Notes: a model not told the origin generated them from the letters alone. A stretch of 25,579 nucleotides of DNA from Methanosarcinaceae archaeon (GCA_028690255.1 JAQVBP010000012.1:5449-31027); one strand, 5' to 3'; shown: positions 6,658 to 13,715, counted from the stretch's first letter. A program made the numbers and translations.

Positions 6658-7458
6658 TCAGAGCCGGTCGAGAATTCCAACCAGTTCTTCAGCTCTGCCT
6701 TTTATTACTTTTGCGGCATTGAGGACGAGATCCCTGGCTGAATAGGAGCCATCGGACTCCATGGTGAAGACAAAAGCGCTTTCATTGAAACTTACCTTGA
6801 TTGCGCTGATTTCGCACATCCTCTCACATAACCTGCAGATAGAACATTTAATAAGGTCCTCTTCCGAGATCGTAGCCCCGCTTTCTTCTATATGGATAAT
6901 GCCTTTGGGGCACTCGGACGCACACTTCCCGCAGGCATCACAGTTCTCGATGCTGACGATCGGCATGTTTTTGTAACCGCACGCAATCCCGGCCTGCCAT
7001 TTGACGCTGTCCTTACCGTAGCCCATGTGGGCAATGGCTTCAAGGACGAGTTTCTGTCCTTTTTTCAGATCCACTATGGGAATGTTGCCGTCGGCGGGCT
7101 GGATCTTAGGGTCCGAGGAGATCATATCTCTGGAAAAGACCATCCCCGGGCCTTCCGCACTCAGGGAGAGGGAAACCTCACAAACGGGACAGCCTTCTCC
7201 TCCACAGGTGGGGCACCTGGCCTGCGGCACATACGACTCAATATCCGTAATAAGTGGGATTAAGGAGAGACGGAGAGCCAGTTGTTCGTCATAGATTACG
7301 GATGTGTTGTCGTAAATGTTAGCGTATTCGATAGCAAGAGTAGGAACGTCGGAAATCATTGCTCTTCGAATGCTGTTTGCAAATGCCGTGCGGACATTGG
7401 ACAGCACGAACTTTGCAGACCTGTCCGATAACTCCAGAATGTCTACTTCCATCGTCAT
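6658..7458 (-). CDS. rpoD: DNA-directed RNA polymerase subunit D (Rpo3), with two ferredoxin-type clusters
   Basis: Assembly-platform subunit of archaeal RNA polymerase, homologous to bacterial alpha and eukaryotic RPB3; it pairs with subunit L. The 266-aa protein has the conserved start MEVDILELSDRSAKFVLSNV and RRAMISDVPTLAIEYA. A CPTCGGEGCPVC motif (Cys82, 85, 90, 93) lies in domain 2. Two full 4Fe-4S motifs follow: CDACGKCASECP (173-183) and CSICRLCERMCE (205-215). Retention of both is known for Methanosarcina RpoD and suggests redox- or iron-sensitive assembly of the polymerase. It follows uS11 after 81 bases containing a 9-bp hairpin. AAGG just before the first ATG supports this start, though the ATG two codons later is possible. 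Confidence 0.97.
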   Translation of the reverse strand: MTMEVDILELSDRSAKFVLSNVRTAFANSIRRAMISDVPTLAIEYANIYDNTSVIYDEQLALRLSLIPLITDIESYVPQARCPTCGGEGCPVCEVSLSLSAEGPGMVFSRDMISSDPKIQPADGNIPIVDLKKGQKLVLEAIAHMGYGKDSVKWQAGIACGYKNMPIVSIENCDACGKCASECPKGIIHIEESGATISEEDLIKCSICRLCERMCEISAIKVSFNESAFVFTMESDGSYSARDLVLNAAKVIKGRAEELVGILDRL

Positions 7459-7486
7459 ATACCTTAATTTCCCTTCATTTGTTTTA

Positions 7487-7510
7487 AAAGCCCCGATTCA
7501 CCGGGGCTTT
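7487..7510 (-). terminator. hairpin between uS11 and rpoD
   Basis: Perfect 9-bp stem AAAGCCCCG/CGGGGCTTT with a 6-base loop, in the 81-base gap between uS11 and rpoD. On the minus strand it is followed by TAAAAC, not a long T-run. It may cause partial termination or mark an RNA-processing/stability site that sets the rpoD to ribosomal protein ratio. Confidence 0.5.
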
Positions 7511-7539
7511 ACATTTTTTGCCGTACTTAGACTTTATTA

Positions 7540-7920
7540 TTATACACGCCTTCCGCCCTTCGGGCGGGTTCCATCGTGGGGCACAGGGGTCACGTCTTCA
7601 ATCCGACCTATCCTGATACCGGCCCTTGCAAACGCCCTGATAGCGGCCTGAGCTCCGGGGCCCGGGCTTCTCTGCTTGTTTCCACCGGGAGCTCTTACCC
7701 GAATGTGGATTCCGTTAATGCCCTTGTCCTGAAGCTGGTCTGCAAGCTGGGAAGCCATCTGCATGGCGGTGTAGGGAGAATTCTCATCCCTTGCGGCCTT
7801 GACGACCATTCCACCGGAGGACTTTGCAATGGTTTCAGCCCCTGTGATATCAGTCACTGTGATATGCGTGTTGTTAAATGAGGACTTGATGTGAGCAACA
7901 GCCCATTTCATTTCAGCCAT
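7540..7920 (-). CDS. rps11: 30S ribosomal protein uS11
   Basis: Small-subunit protein of the platform near the 3' end of 16S rRNA. The 126-aa sequence has normal archaeal length and the family pattern: WAVAHIKSSFNNTHITVTDITG, SSGGMVVKAARDENSPYTAM, GIHIRVRAPGGNKQRSPGPG, and the closing RIEDVTPVPHDGTRPKGGRR. The start ATG is 2 bases after the uS4 stop. Its ribosome binding site GGGAGG overlaps the last codons and stop of uS4, implying translational coupling. Confidence 0.98.
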   Translation of the reverse strand: MAEMKWAVAHIKSSFNNTHITVTDITGAETIAKSSGGMVVKAARDENSPYTAMQMASQLADQLQDKGINGIHIRVRAPGGNKQRSPGPGAQAAIRAFARAGIRIGRIEDVTPVPHDGTRPKGGRRV

Positions 7921-7922
7921 GC

Positions 7923-8594
7923 TTATTTCCTCCCTTTGCCTTTACCTTTGCCTTTGCCTTTGCCGCCTCTGTCAGGCCTGCGACTTTCTGCGGCTTTGGC
8001 TTTTGCATCTGCAACAGCCTTCAATGTGGTGCCGCTGTCCGCAAGCACGGCTGCTACCTGAGCAGGTCTCTCAGGGTGAGATTCGGTGGATAGGGGAGAC
8101 GGACCGTAATACTCGATGTTCATCTCATCTTCCTTTGTGATAAGCATCCCTGGAATGGTTGCTTTTCTTCCGTTCACCGCAATGTGCCCGTGAGTGATGA
8201 ACTGCCGGGCCTGGAGGATGGTCCTTGAAAGGCCAAGCCTCATGACCTGGGTCTGGAGTCTCCTTTCCAGGATGTTTTCCGTCTTTAAGGAGAGGATGCC
8301 ATCAATTCCGGCTTCTGACTTGATGATTCCGTAGCGAATGAGCCTTGTAAGGATTTCATCAGACTGGGTGTTCAGATGCCCTTCAAGTTTGCCGTCCTTG
8401 CTTTCCGCAACCTTTGCGAGCAGGTTCCTGGCTTCGGATCTGTACATCCTCAGCACACTGGCAGCTTTCCAGACCTCTCTTTTGTTCCTGAGCCCGTATG
8501 CTTTGATCAGATCAACTTCATTGGCCATTCTGGCTTCCTGCCAGGGGTGCCTTGGAGTTTCGTAACTTTTCTTCTTTTTACCTGGATATGCCAT
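7923..8594 (-). CDS. rps4: 30S ribosomal protein uS4, with Gly-Lys repeat tail
   Basis: Primary 16S-binding protein that nucleates 30S assembly. At 223 aa it is somewhat long for the archaeal family. Core features are the N-terminal YPGKKKKSYETPRHPWQ, KREVWKAASVLRMYRSEARNLLA, and the S4 RNA-binding domain RRLQTQVMRLGLSRTILQAR with FITHGHIAVNGRKATIPG. After about residue 185 comes an Ala/Thr-rich stretch, then a tail of alternating Gly-Lys (GGKGKGKGKGKGRK) encoded by a 6-base repeat (GGCAAA). This basic tail could bind rRNA, but the hexamer repeat can also change length by slippage. It starts 22 bases after uS13. GAGGTGACAT before the ATG supports the start. Confidence 0.97.
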   Translation of the reverse strand: MAYPGKKKKSYETPRHPWQEARMANEVDLIKAYGLRNKREVWKAASVLRMYRSEARNLLAKVAESKDGKLEGHLNTQSDEILTRLIRYGIIKSEAGIDGILSLKTENILERRLQTQVMRLGLSRTILQARQFITHGHIAVNGRKATIPGMLITKEDEMNIEYYGPSPLSTESHPERPAQVAAVLADSGTTLKAVADAKAKAAESRRPDRGGKGKGKGKGKGRK

Positions 8595-8616
8595 ATTATG
8601 TCACCTCAACCGGGGA

Positions 8617-9072
8617 TTATTTCTTCCTGCTAACACCAACGGTTGATCCGCGGCGACCCGAGGATTTAGTCCTCTGTCCTCTGACCTTGAGGCCACGTTC
8701 GTGTCTGAGACCCCTGTAAGCACGGATCTTCTTGAGGTTGTTGATATCTTCTCTGAAGGTCAGAATGATATCTGTGCCCAACAGGTGACTGTCCTTTCCT
8801 GTAAGGGGATCTTTCTGTCTGTTCAGCATCCAGGTTGGCATTATAGCCTCAAAGTTCCCGATTGCGTCGTCAATTTTTGACACCTCTTCATCGGACAGGT
8901 ATCCAAGTACTGCATTGGGGTTTACGCCTGCGCTCTTTGCAACGATCTTTGCTGTGCGCCTCCCTACACCGGGAAGCCCGGTAAGGGCATATTGCACGGG
9001 TTTTGCACCCTGCAGGTCGGTATTCATGATACGAACAAGATGCCTCAGTTCTTCGTTATGTTCTTCAGCCAT
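8617..9072 (-). CDS. rps13: 30S ribosomal protein uS13
   Basis: Head protein of the small subunit contacting the 50S subunit and P-site tRNA. The 151-aa product shows LRHLVRIMNTDLQGAKPVQYALTG in parts typical of archaeal/eukaryotic S13, GVGRRTAKIVAKSAGVNPNA, and the C-terminal IRAYRGLRHERGLKVRGQRT. This is the first gene of the uS13-uS4-uS11-RpoD order conserved across archaea. TAGGAGGAAG 6-7 bases before the ATG fixes the start. The operon leader upstream is about 150 bases and has long-range pairing. Confidence 0.98.
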   Translation of the reverse strand: MAEEHNEELRHLVRIMNTDLQGAKPVQYALTGLPGVGRRTAKIVAKSAGVNPNAVLGYLSDEEVSKIDDAIGNFEAIMPTWMLNRQKDPLTGKDSHLLGTDIILTFREDINNLKKIRAYRGLRHERGLKVRGQRTKSSGRRGSTVGVSRKK

Positions 9073-9159
9073 ATACTTCCTCCTAAAGTAGCAAGTAACA
9101 TCCTGTAGCCCCTGAGTGAATAACCGGAAACCATGATCTGGAAAAAACTCAGGAGCAGC

Positions 9160-9223
9160 TCACAAAGGAGCTTCTTGATACTCGTTGAAACAGGATCTCA
9201 TAAATAGAGTATCCTTCTGTGAG
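9160..9223 (-). promoter_or_regulatory. structured 5' leader of the ribosomal protein operon
   Basis: In the leader of uS13, CTCACA-A-AGGA (9160-9170) can pair with TCCT-TC-TGTGAG (9212-9223). GATACTC (9177-9183) can pair with GAGTATC (9207-9213), overlapping the first stem by two bases. The distal arm begins at the transcript start predicted from the TATA box. The arrangement would fit a regulatory RNA such as a ribosomal-protein-binding leader, but this is inferred from base complementarity only. Confidence 0.4.
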
Positions 9224-9244
9224 TGCCAATACATGCCACTTCCA

Positions 9245-9256
9245 GTATATAATCTT
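9245..9256 (-). promoter_or_regulatory. TATA box of the uS13-uS4-uS11-RpoD operon
   Basis: Minus-strand GATTATATACTG. Initiation about 25 bases downstream would fall near 9222, giving a leader of about 150 bases. Confidence 0.55.
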
Positions 9257-9467
9257 ATCTGCAAACGTCACTGGGGGCGATTTTCACATACGGGCGTGTC
9301 AAAAAATAGGCTACAAAACTAAATAGAAAAACCAGAAACCGGCCCCCTGGTTGAGGACAGAATTAAAAATTGGGTCTGAATTGAAACCGAAATTAAAAAT
9401 TGAGTGGATATTAAGATTAAAAACCGAGTGAGAATGTCAAACTAACAGAAATTATTGAGAAAATGTT
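9257..9467. other. gene-less interval with imperfect AT-rich repeats
   Basis: No coding frame is supported. Three imperfect copies of attaaaaattgagt-like sequence begin at about 9362, 9392 and 9416, with a short inverted repeat AACCAG/CTGGTT at 9330-9352. This is the downstream region of the tRNA-Ser gene and the upstream region of the uS13 operon. Confidence 0.5.
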
Positions 9468-9553
9468 TGGCGCCGAGGGGGAGATTTGAACTCCCGAGGG
9501 GCTAAGCCCCACAAGCTTTCCAGGCTTGCGCCCTACCACTAGACTACCTCGGC
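9468..9553 (-). tRNA. tRNA-Ser(GGA), CCA encoded
   Basis: Class II tRNA: acceptor GCCGAGG/CCTCGGC, D-arm with TAGTGGTAGGGC, anticodon stem CAAGC/GCTTG with loop CTGGAAA (anticodon GGA), variable arm GGGGCTTAGCCCC, T-arm GGGAGTTCAAATCTCCC. Discriminator G and then genomic CCA at 9470-9468. Unlike the tRNA-Leu genes in this window, CCA is encoded. Confidence 0.96.
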
Positions 9554-9592
9554 CCATAGCGTATGGCTCGACCTATTCCATAACGGAAATCT

Positions 9593-9604
9593 CATATATA
9601 TACC
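9593..9604 (-). promoter_or_regulatory. TATA box for tRNA-Ser
   Basis: Minus-strand GGTATATATATG, centred about 45 bases before the mature 5' end. This predicts initiation near 9572. Confidence 0.6.
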
Positions 9605-9636
9605 TTGCCCTACAAATAAAAAAGGGGGAAAAATAT

Positions 9637-10662
9637 TCAAGGTAAAGTTGATGACTTTACCCCTGATTTAGTCCAGCCCCTGGGATATACCCCTGTTTCC
9701 ATGAAGACTCTTATGGGGATTGCGGCTATGCCCGATGAGGCCCCCAGGATCTCTTCCGTGTCCATCTTTGCTTTTGCAAGGGCAACAGCTTCTCCTTTCA
9801 TGGTAAAAACCCCTACAAGCTCTCCTTTTTTAAGGGCTGAGTCAAGACTCACAATTCCCGGTACCGCAAGAGCTGCTCCCGAACATATGGCGTCTATCGC
9901 ACTGTCCCGCAGGATTATTTTAGGGAGGTGGGAGATTGCGCTTTCCATGGGCCGGACTACCCGCCGGAGTTCGGACTCGTCCCCGTCCTCCTGCCAGAAC
10001 ACATAAGCGTCTTTAAGGTCCTGCAGAGTGACCATACCCTCTTCCGTAAAGGGCCCGGCTTTTGTCCGCCGGAGTTCCTGCATGTGCCCCCCGCAGCCAA
10101 GAGCCAGCCCTATGTCGTGGCAGAGTTTCCGGATGTAGGTGCCAGCCTCGCAGCCTACCCTGATAAGGACGGACTTATCCTCGATTTCAATTACCTCAAT
10201 GTAGTAAACCGTTCGGACCCGCAACGCCCGCTTGACCGCGGAGACGATGGGGGGCATCTGGTAGATGGGGCCTGTAAATTCCCTGCAGACCTGCCGAATT
10301 TCTTTTTCAGAAACTTTCCGGTGCAGTTTCAGGAAACAGACGTATTCTTTTCCGGAAAGCCGGAGGGCAGGGACGGCCTTTGTGGCTTTTCCAAGGAGGG
10401 TCGGCAAAAGTCCGGCAACCCCGGGGTCGAGAGACCCGGCATGTCCTGCCCGGTTCACGTTAAAGATCTGTTTGACCCAGGCCGCAACCTCGTGACTCGT
10501 GGGACCTTTGGGCTTGTCGAGGTTTACGACTCCCTTTTCGATATATTCCCTGATGGGACGCTTTTCCGGGGGACAGCCGTATGCAGGGTCGGACCAGGCT
10601 CTGGCTTTTTTGATCAGTTCCCTTTTAGCTTCGGCTGGCAGCTTGCCAGATGACTTTGACAT
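9637..10662 (-). CDS. cbf5: tRNA/rRNA pseudouridine synthase Cbf5 (archaeal TruB family)
   Basis: Catalytic subunit of H/ACA RNPs, converting uridine to pseudouridine in rRNA and able to make Psi55 in tRNA. About 341 aa from the chosen start. The catalytic domain has GVVNLDKPKGPTSHEVAAWV and the motif RAGHAGSLDPGVAGLLP with catalytic Asp79. Then KEYVCFLKLH, VSAVKRALRVRTVY, and GCEAGTYIRKLCHDIG. The C-terminal PUA domain begins at about 255 (LPKIILRDSAIDAICSGAAL). The open frame continues upstream to 10725, but that part runs into an intergenic hairpin. The ATG at 10660-10662, preceded by CGGAG, begins a typical archaeal Cbf5 N-terminus. It is 110 bases downstream of cmk. Confidence 0.96.
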   Translation of the reverse strand: MSKSSGKLPAEAKRELIKKARAWSDPAYGCPPEKRPIREYIEKGVVNLDKPKGPTSHEVAAWVKQIFNVNRAGHAGSLDPGVAGLLPTLLGKATKAVPALRLSGKEYVCFLKLHRKVSEKEIRQVCREFTGPIYQMPPIVSAVKRALRVRTVYYIEVIEIEDKSVLIRVGCEAGTYIRKLCHDIGLALGCGGHMQELRRTKAGPFTEEGMVTLQDLKDAYVFWQEDGDESELRRVVRPMESAISHLPKIILRDSAIDAICSGAALAVPGIVSLDSALKKGELVGVFTMKGEAVALAKAKMDTEEILGASSGIAAIPIRVFMETGVYPRGWTKSGVKSSTLP

Positions 10663-10707
10663 GGTACTAAAAACTCCGATAATCAAATCTGTGTGTAGTA
10701 AATAAAT

Positions 10708-10730
10708 CTCCCGTAATAAATTCACGGGAG
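10708..10730 (-). terminator. hairpin between cmk and cbf5
   Basis: Perfect 7-bp stem CTCCCGT/ACGGGAG with a 9-base loop, followed on the minus strand by ATTTATTTA. It may end or attenuate the upstream transcript before cbf5. Confidence 0.5.
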
Positions 10731-10772
10731 TTCTGCTTCAAATTAAAATACGGATGTTGGCGTGGGGTCCGG

Positions 10773-11312
10773 TCAAAACCCGCCAAAGGAATCGATTGCT
10801 ACTTTAAGAATGTTCAGGGTCTGGTAGGGGTTCCATTTCGAGGAGTCTATGACAATATCATATATGGAGAGGTCGTCGATGTCAATATCATAGTATTTCT
10901 TATACCTGAGGGTTTCGGATTTTTCCCTTTCCGTGGTTTTTTCAAGGACCTCATCAAAAGAGGTGACCTTTTCCCGTTTCTGTATCCTTTTTACTCTGAG
11001 AAGTCGCGGGGCCTTTATACAGACCTTGATGACATCGGGCACCCCTTCGGCCATGTGCCCCGCAAGCCGGCTTTCCAGAATAATGTCATCGTAACTGTGT
11101 GCGATTTCTTTCTGGTTTTTGTCAATTTCCAGGTCAATGGCCGGGTCGGCTTCGGCCATGGCTCCGAATTCGGAGAGGCTCAGCCCCCTTTCCCTTGCAA
11201 GCTGTCTGAATATCTCTCCCGAGGAGATAACCTCGACCCTGTAATATTCGGAAACCAGCCGAGAAATTGTGGTGGTTCCGCTCCCCGGAAGTCCGCTTAT
11301 CGTTAATAGCAT
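10773..11312 (-). CDS. cmk: cytidylate kinase, archaeal type
   Basis: Phosphorylates CMP (and dCMP) to the diphosphate with ATP; cytoplasmic nucleotide salvage. The 179-aa protein begins LLTISGLPGSGTTTISRLV, a P-loop GLPGSGTT. It continues with VISSGEIFRQLARERGLSL, DDIILESRLAGHMA, and an Arg-rich lid RVKRIQKREK. The start ATG shares bases with the stop of the upstream EMC3-like gene (TGATG), so the two are translationally coupled. The open frame extends 60 codons upstream through the EMC3 gene; that part is a shadow. The Cmk-EMC3 pairing and Cbf5 downstream match a gene order common in euryarchaea. Confidence 0.95.
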   Translation of the reverse strand: MLLTISGLPGSGTTTISRLVSEYYRVEVISSGEIFRQLARERGLSLSEFGAMAEADPAIDLEIDKNQKEIAHSYDDIILESRLAGHMAEGVPDVIKVCIKAPRLLRVKRIQKREKVTSFDEVLEKTTEREKSETLRYKKYYDIDIDDLSIYDIVIDSSKWNPYQTLNILKVAIDSFGGF

Positions 11313-11932
11313 CAGACCCCACCGATATTCAGCGCCTTTCTCACAAGCTGACTTACCCCGAGAGAGGAGATGAAGTACCAGAAGAGCCAGTACTGGAAGG
11401 GCCCGAAAACCTGGTCCGTGAGCAACTGCTCTCCCCAGAAGGGAAAGATCATAGTTGCGGCCCCGTGCCCGCTGATATAGTGATACATCCACATGAAAAG
11501 CGGGAGGGAGAGGATACTGATGTAGGCCATGGGCTTGAACTGCTGCTTGGACATCTTCATCTGGTCGTCCATCATCTCCTTGCGCTGGTCCTCAAGCTTC
11601 TTGAGCATGTAGGTATTCTGGGAAAGCTGGGCTTCCCTGAATTCTTTCTGGAATGCCTTCATGCGCTCCTGGGTGTTTCTCATAAGATCCCAGTCGATAG
11701 CGTACTTCTGGATAAGCGAAGCATAGATTGCGGTAATTGCCGCCATCACGAGCAGGATAATATGGAAATTTTCCGGCCCCACTACTGTGGCTATAGGATC
11801 CATCAAAATCCCAACGGCCTCTCCCACAGCCGTGCGGAATTCCTGGCCGAGAATCATAATCCCTATCATCAGGGAAAAACCGACGGCTAGCAGAATACGG
11901 TCAATTTTCTGTTTTAAGTCCTCTGAAAGCAA
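11312..11932 (-). CDS. EMC3/TMCO1-family (DUF106) membrane insertase-like protein
   Basis: Member of the Oxa1/YidC/EMC3 superfamily in archaea, expected to help insert membrane proteins. The 206-aa product has an N-terminal hydrophobic helix (about 13-33) and a second around 57-75. A long charged amphipathic coiled-coil (about 80-130, RMKAFQKEFREAQLSQ and KLEDQRKEMMDDQMKM) follows. It ends with two further membrane helices (about 134-150 and 175-195). This is the classical DUF106 layout. The start is a TTG, decided by GGTGAGG 5-7 bases upstream; no in-frame ATG or GTG is nearby. It is first in the EMC3-cmk-cbf5 cluster. secY, often next to it in archaea, is not in the window. Confidence 0.9.
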   Translation of the reverse strand: MLSEDLKQKIDRILLAVGFSLMIGIMILGQEFRTAVGEAVGILMDPIATVVGPENFHIILLVMAAITAIYASLIQKYAIDWDLMRNTQERMKAFQKEFREAQLSQNTYMLKKLEDQRKEMMDDQMKMSKQQFKPMAYISILSLPLFMWMYHYISGHGAATMIFPFWGEQLLTDQVFGPFQYWLFWYFISSLGVSQLVRKALNIGGV

Positions 11933-12096
11933 GATGTCCTCACCATTTGAGTTTGATAAGCATTATTTTAATTTCTTTTGAGAAGAAATAAAGCCCTGAT
12001 AATTGATATTGGAAAACGTAACCTTGAAACCCGGCCCGGTAAAATGGCCATATTTAAGATGATTTCACAGGGGTTTTCAGGTTAATAAGTTTCGGT

Positions 12097-12111
12097 GTAT
12101 ATATAAGTTAT
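12097..12111 (+). promoter_or_regulatory. TATA box in the 11933-12370 gap
   Basis: Plus-strand GTGTATATATAAGTT, a strong TATA match with no coding gene downstream on that strand. Initiation would fall near 12125, just before the IS605-end-like structure. Confidence 0.45.
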
Positions 12112-12130
12112 ACTATTTGAGGAATATTAA

Positions 12131-12200
12131 CTGCAGCTTGCTTTCAATTTCACGACCCTTCAGACAGGATGCCTCTGACTTTAGTCGTGAGGGGTTCTCG
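12131..12200 (+). ncRNA. possible small RNA or IS605-type right-end relic
   Basis: TCACGAC (12150-12156) is complementary to GTCGTGA (12184-12190). A competing hairpin GCCTC-T-GAC-TTTA-GTC-GT-GAGG occupies 12171-12193. The 'GATGCCTCTGACTTTAGTCGTGAGGGG' order resembles the conserved 3' end of IS605/IS1341 elements and their TnpB guide RNA scaffold. No tnpB frame is present in the gap. A strong plus-strand TATA box about 30 bases upstream suggests it could be transcribed. Family resemblance is recalled, not searched. Confidence 0.4.
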
Positions 12201-12230
12201 CATTAAGGGAGTTATTTTACGCTCAAAGAG

Positions 12231-12276
12231 CGGATGTTTTGTGAATATTTTATGAAAATATTTGCAAAAACATCCG
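12231..12276. repeat. long bipartite hairpin
   Basis: Outer perfect 10-bp arm CGGATGTTTT (12231-12240) / AAAACATCCG (12267-12276), small internal loop GTG/TGCA, then inner perfect 8-bp arm AATATTTT (12244-12251) / AAAATATT (12255-12262) closed by ATG. It is immediately followed by GATG, making CATCCGGATG a second palindrome. Confidence 0.85.
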
Positions 12277-12316
12277 GATGCAAGAAATTCATAAGCAAAA
12301 AATGTTTATGGGAATG

Positions 12317-12361
12317 AAAAAAAGTACCCCTTTAACTGCCATATGTTTATGGCATAAAGGG
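12317..12361 (-). terminator. intrinsic-type terminator of the aminotransferase gene
   Basis: Ten bases after the aminotransferase stop on the minus strand is a hairpin with arms CCCTTTA / TAAAGGG and TGCCATA / TATGGCA (12328-12361). It is followed by T7 (opposite 12317-12323), so it has the bacterial intrinsic-terminator layout. Confidence 0.75.
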
Positions 12362-12370
12362 AATTGCCGT

Positions 12371-13552
12371 TCACTGTTTTAATCCATCTATAAAGTCCCC
12401 CATTCTTTCAAGAGCTATTTTGAGGTCTTCAAGAGAAGCTGCATAGGCGCAGCGCAGGAACCCTTCTCCGGCCTCTCCGAATGAGTCCCCTGGAATTGTG
12501 GCCACTTTCCTTTCGTTTAAGAGTCCCTCTGCAAACTCGGCGGAAGACAGGCCTGTGTCTCCTATGTAGGGGAAGGTGTAAAACGCACCTTTCGGAGTAA
12601 AGCAGTCAAGCCCTATTTTATCAAAACCGTTCATGACGAAATGCCGCCTGCGGTCGTATTCCCGTATCATCCGCTCCATCTCCTCCGTACCGTTTAAAAG
12701 GGCCTCGATTGCCCCTATCTGGGCTGTAACGGGGGCGCAGAGCATTGTGTACTGGTGGATAAGCATCATGGCATGAATGATTTCCGAGGGGCCCATAGCA
12801 AAGCCGAGCCTGAGCCCTGTCATTGCATAGGCTTTGGAAAAGCCGTTGAGCATGAGGGTCCTTTCTTTAAGGCCTTCCAGAGAAGACGCAGGGACGTGCT
12901 TACCCCCATAGGTCAGGCACTCATAGACCTCATCCGAGATCACCACCAGGTCGTGTTCCACAACAAGATCTGCAATTTCTTCCAGGTCCTTTCGGGTCAT
13001 GATGGCTCCCGTGGGGTTGTTGGGGTAATTGAGCACAATTGCCTTTGTTTTTTCAGTGAGGGCAGGTTCAAGAGTTTCTGCGGTCAGTCTGAACTCGTCC
13101 TCCGCGGTAGTGGATACCGGGACAGGGATTCCTCCTGCCAGCATCACGGCCGGGAGATAGGCCACATAGGAGGGTTGGACAACAACAACTTCCTCTCCGG
13201 GATTGACAACGGCCCGGATGGCCAGATCCAGGGCCTCGCTGACTCCGGTGGTTACGAGGATTTCGGAGGCCGGGTTATAGTCAAGGCCGTACCTGTGGGA
13301 GTAGGTCCTGGAAAGGGCATCCCTGAGTTCCGGGAGCCCGTAGTTGGAGGTGTAGGAGGTCTGCCCCTTTTCAAGGGAATGGATGCACATCTCCCGGATA
13401 TGCCAGGGGGTGGCGAAATCCGGCTCGCCGACTCCGAGTGAGATTACATCGTCAAGTTCGGTAACAAGGTCAAAAAAGCGCCTTATCCCTGAAGGAGGTA
13501 ACCTTTTGACATTATCCCCTACAAATTTCGAAGGATCACATGAAGGTCTCAA
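12371..13552 (-). CDS. PLP-dependent aminotransferase, class I/II (aspartate/aromatic type)
   Basis: Fold-type I aminotransferase moving an amino group between an amino acid and a 2-oxo acid; substrate is probably aspartate or an aromatic amino acid. The 393-aa length is typical. Visible features are ISLGVGEPDFATPWHI, YTSNYGLPELRDALS, NYPNNPTGAIM, VISDEVYECLTY, and the PLP-lysine motif GFSKAYAMTGLRLG with Lys240. The frame has no ATG or GTG before its conserved part; the start is a TTG preceded by GGGGTG at 6-base spacing. It lies 263 bases downstream of the Lrp-family gene on the same strand. The pairing suggests amino-acid-responsive control. Confidence 0.93.
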   Translation of the reverse strand: MRPSCDPSKFVGDNVKRLPPSGIRRFFDLVTELDDVISLGVGEPDFATPWHIREMCIHSLEKGQTSYTSNYGLPELRDALSRTYSHRYGLDYNPASEILVTTGVSEALDLAIRAVVNPGEEVVVVQPSYVAYLPAVMLAGGIPVPVSTTAEDEFRLTAETLEPALTEKTKAIVLNYPNNPTGAIMTRKDLEEIADLVVEHDLVVISDEVYECLTYGGKHVPASSLEGLKERTLMLNGFSKAYAMTGLRLGFAMGPSEIIHAMMLIHQYTMLCAPVTAQIGAIEALLNGTEEMERMIREYDRRRHFVMNGFDKIGLDCFTPKGAFYTFPYIGDTGLSSAEFAEGLLNERKVATIPGDSFGEAGEGFLRCAYAASLEDLKIALERMGDFIDGLKQ

Positions 13553-13593
13553 AAAAACACCCCGATAAGGAAGAAAAATATTATTGTTTATTA

Positions 13594-13715
13594 TTACTAC
13601 GTATTATTACTACTGTCGCGTCAACAATCAGGTGTTGAATAATTACGAACTATTGTAATTGATTCGATACGACATTATACGCATGATATGACATGATACT
13701 ACGTATTATTGCTAC
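13594..13715. repeat. separated direct repeats upstream of the aminotransferase
   Basis: tactacgtattattactac (13595-13613) recurs at 13697-13715 with one mismatch, 102 bases apart. The first copy is itself part of two adjacent 12-base near-repeats ending attattactac. Possible regulator sites for the neighbouring Lrp-family protein. Confidence 0.7.

Noticed and set aside
10663..10725. Upstream extension of Cbf5
   Set aside because: It enters the intergenic hairpin at 10708-10730 and the typical N-terminus starts at the internal ATG.
11313..11492. 60-codon N-terminal extension of cytidylate kinase
   Set aside because: It overlaps the EMC3-like gene in another frame; the P-loop begins right after the ATG at 11310-11312.
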